A stretch of DNA of 7,072 nucleotides. It comes from DASXTB01 sp036505615 (GTDB lineage: Bacteria > Acidobacteriota > UBA6911 > JACQSX01). Numbering within the stretch: position 1 is the stretch's first letter; the number at the start of each line of letters is the position of its first letter. Both the position numbers and the translations under genes were made by a program. Below, one piece after another: positions 1 through 5,379 of this stretch. Under the pieces are notes generated by a model that saw nothing but the letters and a program-made list of their open reading frames with translations, had not been told where the DNA came from and did no database searches. Location of the stretch: positions 1 to 7,072 of the forward strand of contig DASXTB010000407.1 in the NCBI GenBank assembly GCA_036505615.1. Reading direction: 5' to 3'.

Positions 1-197
1 ACCAGGGTCGCGACGCGGACATTGGGTATTTTTGCAAAATTCCCGTAGTGGTTTTGTCCCCGTCCGTGGATGCCAACGACGGCGATGTTGATTGTGTCGT
101 TGAGGCTGGCTTTGGCCATCTTCAAAAGTGGGCCGGCGGCGATTCCGGCCGCCATCCCCGTGGTTTTCAGGAAGTTTCGGCGGTTGATGGGTTCCAT
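1..197 (-). CDS. Gfo/Idh/MocA-family oxidoreductase, Tat-exported (N-terminal fragment, runs off the window)
   Basis: Reading the complement from the ATG at 197 gives 65 codons open to the window edge. Residues 5-11 read NRRNFLK, an almost ideal twin-arginine motif, followed by a small, Ala/Gly-rich hydrophobic stretch (about 12-30). Residues 36-50 read INIAVVGIHGRGQNH, a beta strand plus GxxGxG-type dinucleotide-binding loop (G42, G45, G47), as at the start of the Rossmann domain of Gfo/Idh/MocA proteins. Family members are NAD(P)-dependent sugar or inositol dehydrogenases and related enzymes; Tat-signal versions are thought to fold with cofactor and act in the periplasm. The start is supported by AGGAGG five bases upstream. 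It lies downstream of the glycoside hydrolase on the same strand, 175 bp away with a repeat between, so co-transcription is possible but not shown. The catalytic domain is outside the window, so the substrate is unknown. Confidence 0.85.
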   Translation of the reverse strand, partial: MEPINRRNFLKTTGMAAGIAAGPLLKMAKASLNDTINIAVVGIHGRGQNHYGNFAKIPNVRVATL

Positions 198-202
198 ATA
201 TT

Positions 203-208
203 CCTCCT
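203..208 (-). promoter_or_regulatory. Ribosome binding site of the oxidoreductase
   Basis: The complement reads AGGAGG with five bases before the ATG at 197. This is a full Shine-Dalgarno core and fixes the start of the edge-truncated oxidoreductase. Confidence 0.85.
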
Positions 209-298
209 AAATTGATTACCGATCAGAGCGCTTGGGAAGCAGATTCATATTACACCTGAAAGCCACGTGCGGCATGCAAAAATGAGGTCATTTGTTCC

Positions 299-365
299 TG
301 GGAGCGCACGCATCCTGCGTGCTCGCGCAGACGCTGAGGAAGCCCGCCGGAGGCGGGCGCTCCCA
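299..365. repeat. REP-like cruciform repeat between the glycoside hydrolase and oxidoreductase genes
   Basis: The ends are a perfect 9-bp inverted repeat: TGGGAGCGC at 299-307 and GCGCTCCCA at 357-365. Inside are two more perfect hairpins: GCACGC/GCGTGC (306-311/317-322, 5-base loop) and GCCCGCC/GGCGGGC (342-348/352-358, 3-base loop). The result is a cloverleaf- or cruciform-like fold of 67 bp that begins seven bases beyond the stop codon of the minus-strand glycoside hydrolase. From memory, similar sequences are scattered in many copies through Acidobacteriota and Verrucomicrobiota genomes; copy number cannot be judged here. It may act as a terminator, an mRNA 3' stabiliser, or be a passive mobile repeat. 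It is not a tRNA: no anticodon arm or CCA-type acceptor is present. Confidence 0.75.
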
Positions 366-372
366 GGGACCC

Positions 373-2550
373 TCAAAACGCCACCCTCGGTATTTCTTTT
401 GCCGGCGTGTCAAATGCTTTCAAGTCTCCGGCAGCCACTTTGTAGATCCGTTCATTGGTTGCAGTCGCCGCCGCCACCAATTCCTTGTACGGAAGATTGA
501 CGACATCGACCAAGCCGATGTTGTAGTTTTCTCCATCGAATCGACCCAACACCGGCTGATCGTTCCAGATGAAGTAGTGCATTCCTACAAGCTCGGGGAG
601 CTGGGCGCCCTGCTCCACATAATAGCGGTAGGCAACACCACGCTCACCCTGGCTGGCAACACCGCGCAAGCCAGTCGAAGGCAGGCCGCGATCCAGAGCA
701 CCAAAGTGAAATTCGCCTATCATCACGGGCTTGCCGGTGCGCCGCGTAATCTCTGCAATCACATCGGCGGGGGGCTTCATGCGATAGGAATTGATGGAAA
801 ACACGTCAAAGTACTGCCCCGCCTGATAGCACAGTTCTGAACTGATTGAAGCATACCGCATCCCGAGATTGAGGTGCTTGGAATCAACCTTTCGTACCGC
901 ATCGCATACCAGGCTAATGTAGCGGTCCACCATGATCGCAGAAAAGGCGCGCAGGTCTTCCGCGGCGGCCGGGGAAAGCGACTCGGCATCGGGAATCGGG
1001 GCCTTCTCGAGTTCGTCGAATGCGGCCAATGAGCGTTTCCATGCGGTTGACAGTGCTCCCAGGTCTCCCTTGTATCGGCCTTTTAGCCACTCAGCGAGGG
1101 CCGTGCGAGTGTAAGACGAGGTCGCCGTGGCCAACATTTCCGCTGCAAGATTGTTGTTTCCGAAAGCCCACTGAGGTTCGTTTCTAAGAAAGTAGCCGAT
1201 CAAATATGGATCATCCTTCACGGATGCGAGTTGTTGAGCGAAGCGAAGCGACTCGTCCGCGTACTTGGGATCAAACACATCGGGGAAATCCCGGTAAAGG
1301 AGCACGGCCGTGCTGGGAAAGTGCTCCAACGGTATGACGTAAGGCAGCCTGGCTTCCCGAGTGAATGATTTCTCGGACCAATTGCCGATGGTGTTGAATC
1401 GCCACAGCTGCAGCAGCCCGCGCGCCATTTCTCCCCAGCTAGTCCTCCAGCTTTCTCCGAAAACATGGATCAGGTTGGCAGTTACAAAACTGACGCCTGA
1501 GACGGGTGAGCGCGCCGTGGCGGCGGCAAACTGACCTGTTTTTGGAGGGATCCAGTTAAACAATCCTTCCATCCCCGCCGTCGGCCCGGATGAATAAGGC
1601 CCGACGCCGTCCACTCCCACGCTGTAGAAGGCGTAGCCCTCCGGGTCCACCAGCCACCAGCGCTTTGTGTCACGCTGGGTATGGAAAAAACCAGTGGCCT
1701 GGAAGCGCTTTTCTTTCCATCCGCCATACTGGCTCCAGTCCGTTGGAAGTTTCGCTGCGCGAGCTTCTTCCAGTAGCTGCCGATTGCGCTGTTTGAGCTC
1801 GTCTTCACTTTGTATCTTTCCCGGCCAGCTCTTTACGGCCCATTGTCCGAATCGATCCACCACCGAGGGTCCGCTGGGAAACGCCGCAGGACGGACGTTG
1901 GAAAGATACATGCCGGTTATCCAGACTTTTTGCGCTCCCGGCCCGGGAGCTAAGCCGAAAGTCACTTTAGAAATCATTTCCGCGCCAAGCCGATGACCGC
2001 TGACTACTCCCTTCAGGCGGCCCGGATCGCGCGCAAGGAAAATCGTCTGGCCATCCAGCGCCTGCATGGGAAAAACCATGCGAGTCCGCAGTCGCGGGAG
2101 AGCTCCCATGAGCACCCGAATTTGAGGCTCAGCCTTCCCCTCTTTGTAGAATTCAAGCCTCACCGAAGCGCAGTGCTCCATTTCAGGCCAGAGATCAAAC
2201 ACCAGAAAATTTGCCTTTGACCAGGGAACGCCCGCTTTGGGAGGAGCTAATGCAAAACTTCCGCCATTGGCTTCCGTGTCAAAGACAAGAGCGTCGTTTC
2301 CCAACGGCGACTCGGCCTCGATATGGAGAGCCGTCGGGTTCTCCTGCGCCAAGGCTTTCAAGTTAAAAGAGTGAATCGATGAGAGATTCGTTACGCCGGT
2401 TGTTTGTGGAGCCATGGTACCAACGCCAGAGCCGGCTGCGGCCGCAAAAGAACGGGGGGGCGCATGGCCCTGCGCCCCTATTGCTGCACCAAGTGCAATC
2501 GGCAAGACAAACAAATAAGAGCGGCGCCTAAACCCGATGGGAAATGACAT
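373..2550 (-). CDS. Secreted GH50-like (beta-agarase-like) glycoside hydrolase
   Basis: A 725-residue predicted retaining glycoside hydrolase. Residues 1-30 form a signal peptide with a basic n-region FRRRSYLF (Tat-like, though Sec is possible) and a hydrophobic core. Residues about 70-225 look like a beta-sandwich domain. The segment VVDRFGQWAVKSWPGK (230-245) and the following WWLVDPEGYAFYSVGVDGVG (308-327) are typical of GH50-type proteins and lead into a TIM barrel. The likely acid/base is E458 in YFLRNEPQW and the likely nucleophile E613 in VMIGEFHFGALDRG, spaced as in clan GH-A. The GEFHFGALDRG string is the strongest GH50 sign I recognise. Known GH50 enzymes cleave agarose, but soil relatives need not, so the substrate is open. 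The ATG at 2550 is preferred over 2586 because it has GAGG six bases upstream and begins a normal signal peptide; the upstream ATG lacks a clear ribosome site. Confidence 0.75.
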   Translation of the reverse strand: MSFPIGFRRRSYLFVLPIALGAAIGAQGHAPPRSFAAAAGSGVGTMAPQTTGVTNLSSIHSFNLKALAQENPTALHIEAESPLGNDALVFDTEANGGSFALAPPKAGVPWSKANFLVFDLWPEMEHCASVRLEFYKEGKAEPQIRVLMGALPRLRTRMVFPMQALDGQTIFLARDPGRLKGVVSGHRLGAEMISKVTFGLAPGPGAQKVWITGMYLSNVRPAAFPSGPSVVDRFGQWAVKSWPGKIQSEDELKQRNRQLLEEARAAKLPTDWSQYGGWKEKRFQATGFFHTQRDTKRWWLVDPEGYAFYSVGVDGVGPYSSGPTAGMEGLFNWIPPKTGQFAAATARSPVSGVSFVTANLIHVFGESWRTSWGEMARGLLQLWRFNTIGNWSEKSFTREARLPYVIPLEHFPSTAVLLYRDFPDVFDPKYADESLRFAQQLASVKDDPYLIGYFLRNEPQWAFGNNNLAAEMLATATSSYTRTALAEWLKGRYKGDLGALSTAWKRSLAAFDELEKAPIPDAESLSPAAAEDLRAFSAIMVDRYISLVCDAVRKVDSKHLNLGMRYASISSELCYQAGQYFDVFSINSYRMKPPADVIAEITRRTGKPVMIGEFHFGALDRGLPSTGLRGVASQGERGVAYRYYVEQGAQLPELVGMHYFIWNDQPVLGRFDGENYNIGLVDVVNLPYKELVAAATATNERIYKVAAGDLKAFDTPAKEIPRVAF

Positions 2551-2556
2551 AGCGCA

Positions 2557-2560
2557 CCTC
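2557..2560 (-). promoter_or_regulatory. Ribosome binding site that decides the glycoside hydrolase start
   Basis: The complement upstream of the ATG at 2550 reads GAGGTGCGCT, so GAGG lies six bases from that ATG. The alternative in-frame ATG at 2586 has no comparable site and would put 12 extra residues (MIKYPGSSPRCA) ahead of the signal peptide. Confidence 0.55.
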
Positions 2561-2626
2561 GGTGAAGATCCAGGGTATTTGATCATAAAGTCATCCGTGA
2601 GAATCTGCTAAAAAATGTATCTGATC

Positions 2627-2654
2627 GTACGGGCGGCCCTATCTGGCCGCCCGC
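2627..2654 (+). repeat. 28-bp palindromic repeat, copy 1
   Basis: It begins GTACGGGCG. The stem is GGGCGGCC (2631-2638) and GGCCGCCC (2645-2652), perfect over 8 bp with loop CTATCT. An inverted second copy at 2741-2768 matches 24 of 28 positions. There is no run of T on either side, so an ordinary intrinsic terminator is unlikely. Confidence 0.75.
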
Positions 2655-2740
2655 CGCACTTGCCGGCGGATTAGCCAAACAAGTTGCACAGTGCCCGCGG
2701 AGCACTCGGAAGGGAGCCGGGAAAATCGTTGGATTCTGCA

Positions 2741-2768
2741 GCGGGCGACCACACAGGGTCGCCCGTAC
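2741..2768 (-). repeat. 28-bp palindromic repeat, copy 2 (inverted)
   Basis: Read on the complement, this copy also begins GTACGGGCG and has the same stem-loop with loop CTGTGT. It differs from copy 1 at four positions: two lie in the loop and two are partners in the stem (G-C in copy 1, A-T here), so the pairing is kept. The outer ends of the two copies form a 9-bp inverted pair (2627-2635 and 2760-2768) around 142 bp, which might be one composite element or two independent insertions. From memory, hairpins of the GGGCGACC/GGTCGCCC kind are common in acidobacterial and related genomes. Confidence 0.75.
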
Positions 2769-2842
2769 AGATTCGGATCAATTTTTTTACACGTTGCGAC
2801 GAGGTAGGCCTCAACCGCTGGTTCAGGCTCGAAGGGTCGCCA

Positions 2843-2908
2843 TTACGTAGACCCGCCGCTGTAATGCGAGCACCGTTCGTGGCCGTGATCGTAGACGTGC
2901 TCATGCAC
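2843..2908 (-). CDS. Possible 21-residue His-rich small ORF (speculative)
   Basis: A GTG at 2908 on the complement opens a 21-codon frame ending in TAA. It begins MHEHVYDHGHERCSH, with five histidines in the first 15 residues plus one cysteine, a composition that could bind a metal. A strong GAGGAGG (complement of 2917-2923) lies eight bases upstream, an ideal distance. Against it: the frame is very short, GTG starts are a minority, and an overlapping ATG at 2904 in another frame, 12 bases from the same ribosome site, opens a 77-codon frame that could be the real user of that site. I recognise no family for either product. It sits divergently upstream of the aldo/keto reductase. Confidence 0.22.
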   Translation of the reverse strand: MHEHVYDHGHERCSHYSGGST

Positions 2909-2916
2909 GGGAGCGT

Positions 2917-2923
2917 CCTCCTC
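2917..2923 (-). promoter_or_regulatory. Orphan strong ribosome-binding-like site
   Basis: The complement reads GAGGAGG in front of a GTG (8 bases away) and an ATG (12 bases away) on the minus strand. It is the main reason for considering a small gene here. A purine-rich run of this length can also occur by chance. Confidence 0.3.
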
Positions 2924-2970
2924 TTTTCTTTGGTCCTACGCTTTGCTTTTGTGATTGAATCTTTTCCGTC

Positions 2971-3942
2971 ATGAAATACAGGCGTTTTGGACGCACCGGC
3001 TGGATGGTAAGCGAGATTGGTTATGGAATGTGGGGAATGGCGGGGTGGACCGGTTCCAATGACGAAGAATCATTACAGGCTCTGCAGCGATCAGTCGAGT
3101 TAGGCTGCAACTTCTTCGATACAGCCTGGGCTTACGGCAACGGCCGCAGCGAAAAACTATTAGGTCAACTGGTCCGTGCCAATCCTGGACGGAAACTCTA
3201 CACGGCCACCAAGATTCCGCCCAAGAATCTGAAGTGGCCCAGCCGCCGGGAATTCACGCTGGACGATTGCTTTCCTCCCGATCACATCGAACAATTTGTC
3301 CACAGCAGCCTTAAGAACGCCGGGCTGGAGAGTTTCGATCTGATGCAGTTTCATACCTGGGAGGATCGCTGGCTGGCGGACGATCGCTGCATCACGAAAA
3401 TGGACGACCTTCGCCGTCAAGGATTGTTCTCCGCCGTGGGCATCAGCCTGAATCGTTGGGAGCCCTGGAATGGAGTGAAGGCGGTGCAGAGTGGCCATGT
3501 CGACGCCGTACAGGTGATCTACAATATTTTCGACCAGAATCCAGAAGATGAGCTCCTTCCAGCCTGCAAAGAGATGGACGTGGGTGTGATTGCCCGAGTG
3601 CCGTTTGACGAGGGCACACTGACCGGCAAGCTGACCAGGGACAGCTCCTGGCCCAAAGGTGACTGGCGGAACCTCTACTTTGTAAAGGAAAATTTGATCG
3701 GCAGCGTGGAGCGCGCCGATGCGTTAAAACCGCTGGTTCCTGCCGGAATGACGATGCCTGAGATGGCCTTGAGATTCATTTTGCAGAACCCAGTCGTAAG
3801 CACTATTATTCCCGGCATGCGCAAGATTCGTCACGTGGAAGTCAACCTGGGCGCCAGCGACCTTGGCCCTCTGCCGTCACCCTTGCATTCTCAGTTGCGC
3901 AAGCATCGCTGGGATCGCCAGCCGACGACTTGGTCACAGTAG
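2971..3942 (+). CDS. Aldo/keto reductase
   Basis: A 323-residue NAD(P)H-dependent oxidoreductase of the aldo/keto reductase superfamily, a usual full length. The N-terminus MKYRRFGRTGWMVSEIGYG is the standard opening of the barrel. The catalytic tetrad is visible: D50 and Y55 in FDTAWAYG, K81 in TATKIPP, and H128 in LMQFHTW. The C-terminal segment IIPGMRKIRHVEVNL (279-293) matches the region that binds the cofactor 2'-phosphate side. No signal peptide is present, so it should act in the cytoplasm, probably interconverting a sugar or other aldehyde/ketone and its alcohol; the substrate cannot be told. The start rests on homology, because no clear ribosome site precedes it (GAATCTTTTCCGTC). It is divergent from the glycoside hydrolase and shares the strand of the isomerase-like gene, 292 bp downstream through a repeat-filled gap. 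Confidence 0.9.
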   Translation: MKYRRFGRTGWMVSEIGYGMWGMAGWTGSNDEESLQALQRSVELGCNFFDTAWAYGNGRSEKLLGQLVRANPGRKLYTATKIPPKNLKWPSRREFTLDDCFPPDHIEQFVHSSLKNAGLESFDLMQFHTWEDRWLADDRCITKMDDLRRQGLFSAVGISLNRWEPWNGVKAVQSGHVDAVQVIYNIFDQNPEDELLPACKEMDVGVIARVPFDEGTLTGKLTRDSSWPKGDWRNLYFVKENLIGSVERADALKPLVPAGMTMPEMALRFILQNPVVSTIIPGMRKIRHVEVNLGASDLGPLPSPLHSQLRKHRWDRQPTTWSQ

Positions 3943-3943
3943 G

Positions 3944-3977
3944 GAATGGCGAATTACGAATGACGAATGGCGAATGC
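3944..3977 (+). repeat. 7-bp tandem repeat directly after the aldo/keto reductase
   Basis: Five consecutive units: GAATGGC, GAATTAC, GAATGAC, GAATGGC and a final shortened GAATGC. The array starts one base after the stop codon. Similar GAATGGCGAA-type arrays are, from memory, frequent in Acidobacteriota and Verrucomicrobiota intergenic DNA. No function is evident. Confidence 0.7.
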
Positions 3978-3978
3978 A

Positions 3979-4138
3979 GAGCCGCGCAGCGGCGCCAATA
4001 ATTGTAGCCGAGGCCATGAGGCCTCGGGTCAACTGTCCCCCAAGAAGGGGACGAGCCGCGCAGCGGCGACAGAATTTTTTGACCATTGCCACAAAGGCCT
4101 TATGTGTTGCGCTCTTGGCGCCGCCGCGCGGCTCGTCG
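3979..4138. repeat. Cluster of palindromic repeats sharing a GAGCCGCGC core
   Basis: The core GAGCCGCGCAGCGGCG occurs directly at 3979-3994 and 4053-4068. A 22-base version (4050-4071) recurs inverted at 4116-4137 with two mismatches, giving a long-stem structure with a 44-base loop. Between the direct copies lie two perfect hairpins: CCGAGGCC/GGCCTCGG (4008-4015/4020-4027, loop ATGA) and GTCCCC/GGGGAC (4035-4040/4047-4052). The whole stretch fills the gap between the aldo/keto reductase and isomerase-like genes and leaves fewer than 100 bases for the latter's promoter. It looks like a mosaic of non-coding mobile repeats; open frames through it on the plus strand are not genes. Confidence 0.65.
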
Positions 4139-4220
4139 CTTCGCTTCCAGATTTAAACCAAGACAAGATTTATGAATAAACTCAGGTCTAGCAATGGGTG
4201 ACAACGCATTAACAGACGAA

Positions 4221-4226
4221 AGGGGG
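4221..4226 (+). promoter_or_regulatory. Ribosome binding site of the isomerase-like gene
   Basis: AGGGGG within GAAAGGGGGAAAA, eight bases before the ATG at 4235. It supports that start, which also gives an intact Tat motif. Confidence 0.7.
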
Positions 4227-4234
4227 AAAATCCT

Positions 4235-5101
4235 ATGAGCCTTTCACGCAGAAGTTTCATCGTGGTGACAAGTAGAGGCATCGCCACCGCCGCGTTCGCT
4301 TCGGCTCCGCTTCTTGCCAAGAAAGCTTCCCTGGTAAGAATCGGCGTGCCGGACTGGAACCTGCACCTGGCGTCCAAACCGGAGGCGCTCGAGCTGGGAA
4401 GGCGCCTCGGCTTTGAAGGCGTTGAGGTCAGCCTGGGCAGGGAAGGAAGGTTGGCGCTGGCAGACGCGGCGCTGCAGCAGAAATATCTCGAGGAATCCAA
4501 GAAGCACCACATACCGATCACGTCTACTTGTCTGGACATACTGCACGTCAACTACCTGAAGTCCGACCCGCTCGGGCAGCGCTGGGTGCTCGACGCCATC
4601 GACATCACCAAAAAGCTTGGTCCTCGCGTTATACTCCTTCCCTTTTTCGGCAAAGGCGCGTTGAAGACACGCGCCGAGATGGACTTCGTTTCTGACTTTT
4701 TAAAGAAAGAAGGAGCGCCCAAAGCGGAGAAGATGGGAATAGTTCTAGGCCTGGAAAACACCAATTCAGCCGAGGAGAACGCCTACATGCTGGATAGAAT
4801 TCAATCCCGGGCCGTAAAGGTGTATTACGATGTCGGGAACTCCACCAAGGGCGGATACGACGTCGTTAAAGAGATACGCTGGCTGGGGCGGGACCGCATC
4901 TGCCAGTTCCACCTCAAGGACAACCCTTATCTGTTGGGCCAAGGCTCGATAAACTTTGACTCAATTGTTCAAGCGATCGTTGACATCAAGTACCGTGGAT
5001 GGGCAAACCTGGAAACAGACTCGCCCAACAAGGATCTTTCTAAGGATCTTCCAGCTAATTTGGCGTTTATCAAGCGGTTGTTGGATAAGTATGAATCATG
5101 A
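4235..5101 (+). CDS. Sugar phosphate isomerase/epimerase-type TIM barrel with Tat signal
   Basis: A 288-residue protein of the xylose isomerase-like TIM-barrel superfamily (AP endonuclease 2 fold), complete for the family. Residues 4-8 read SRRSF, a twin-arginine motif, followed by a short hydrophobic stretch ending near LAKKA (27-31), so export is likely. Barrel segments include VRIGVPDWNLH (34-44) and LGFEGVEVSLG (58-68). Putative metal ligands are E174 in LGLENTN, D199 in VYYDVGN, H226 in CQFHLKDN and E260 in ANLETDSP, the usual four-residue divalent-metal set. Relatives epimerise or isomerise keto-sugars, and some act with Gfo/Idh/MocA oxidoreductases. The exact reaction is not readable here. 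A well-placed ribosome site supports the start. It is the last plus-strand gene before a convergent archaemetzincin, with a repeat element after its stop. Confidence 0.85.
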   Translation: MSLSRRSFIVVTSRGIATAAFASAPLLAKKASLVRIGVPDWNLHLASKPEALELGRRLGFEGVEVSLGREGRLALADAALQQKYLEESKKHHIPITSTCLDILHVNYLKSDPLGQRWVLDAIDITKKLGPRVILLPFFGKGALKTRAEMDFVSDFLKKEGAPKAEKMGIVLGLENTNSAEENAYMLDRIQSRAVKVYYDVGNSTKGGYDVVKEIRWLGRDRICQFHLKDNPYLLGQGSINFDSIVQAIVDIKYRGWANLETDSPNKDLSKDLPANLAFIKRLLDKYES

Positions 5102-5107
5102 AAGGTG

Positions 5108-5344
5108 GTCGCAGGTCGACGCCGAAGGCGTCACATAGAATAGCCGGGGGCAGAGGCCGTCCCGCAGTGTGGGACGGGCGCCGCCCCCGGGTTTCTACAC
5201 CCCAAAGCGATGCACCCTGAAGGGGTGCGATAGGAATGGAGCTAATTGATTTCCTTAGAAGAGGGGATGGACAGAGTGCCGGTAACAGTGGTCCGGGGGC
5301 GGCGCCCGCGGCTACTCTATGTGACGCCTTCGGCGTCTAGCGAC
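5108..5344. mobile_element. MITE-like non-autonomous element with long imperfect inverted ends
   Basis: Left arm 5118-5146 and right arm 5309-5337 are inverted copies over 29 bases with one mismatch; each begins with its own hairpin, GACGCC-GAA-GGCGTC and GACGCC-TTC-GGCGTC. Outside these, GTCGC (5108-5112) and GCGAC (5340-5344) extend the symmetry with a 3-base length difference. Inside, 5176-5190 and 5293-5307 are a further perfect 15-bp inverted pair. The core holds a GCACCC/GGGTGC hairpin (5212-5217/5223-5228). There is no room for a transposase and I see no clear target-site duplication. It lies between convergent genes, where it could end transcription from both sides. Whether it is a true transposon derivative or a compound REP cluster is undecided. 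Confidence 0.6.
5157..5177. repeat. Nested hairpin inside the left arm of the MITE-like element
   Basis: CCGTCCC (5157-5163) pairs perfectly with GGGACGG (5171-5177) around loop GCAGTGT. It lies in the extra 29 bases (5147-5175) of the left arm that the right arm lacks, apart from its final two paired bases. An enclosing pair CCGGGGGC/GCCCCCGG (5144-5151/5183-5190) makes the whole a nested stem. Confidence 0.7.
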
Positions 5345-5379
5345 AATCGCTGCGGCGGAGAAGAAAACGAACCTTAGCA

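Larger units (their letters stand above)
2551..2970. other. Divergent intergenic region with palindromic repeats
   Basis: This 420-bp gap separates the minus-strand glycoside hydrolase from the plus-strand aldo/keto reductase and must hold promoters for both, although I see no convincing -35/-10 pair. It contains two inverted copies of a 28-bp palindrome (2627-2654 and 2741-2768), a third hairpin that overlaps the first copy by four bases (2651-2656/2664-2669), a weak 5-bp hairpin (2690-2694/2702-2706), and a possible short ORF on the minus strand (2843-2908). Longer open frames crossing it on both strands run through the palindromes and look fortuitous. Confidence 0.6.

Noticed and set aside
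299..365. tRNA-like cloverleaf
   Set aside because: The fold has an outer stem and two hairpins, but no anticodon arm, TpsiC motif or acceptor end.
292..840. Long plus-strand open frame opposite the end of the glycoside hydrolase
   Set aside because: It is antisense to conserved catalytic-domain sequence and begins inside the cruciform repeat; its protein shows no family features.
1482..1808. Alternative-frame minus-strand open frame inside the glycoside hydrolase
   Set aside because: It is a shadow of the real gene, which shows family motifs across this part.
2671..2904. 77-codon open frame on the minus strand
   Set aside because: It runs through palindrome copy 2 and the hairpins beside copy 1, has low-complexity Ser/Thr/Arg composition and matches no family I know. 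Its start is 12 bases from the GAGGAGG site, so it is kept only as a competitor to the small His-rich frame.
2684..2974. 96-codon open frame on the plus strand overlapping the aldo/keto reductase start
   Set aside because: It crosses a palindromic repeat, overlaps the start of a well-supported gene in another frame and has no ribosome site. Its hydrophobic C-terminus comes from a T-rich stretch.
3160..3498. Minus-strand open frame opposite the aldo/keto reductase
   Set aside because: It is antisense to the segment between K81 and H128, which is clearly coding on the plus strand.
3944..4138. CRISPR-like array
   Set aside because: Repeat copies are too few, of unequal spacing and partly inverted; the heptamers have no spacers, and no cas gene is near.
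3863..4179. Two overlapping plus-strand open frames after the aldo/keto reductase
   Set aside because: Both are translations of repeat DNA (heptamer array and GAGCCGCGC cores), with no ribosome site.
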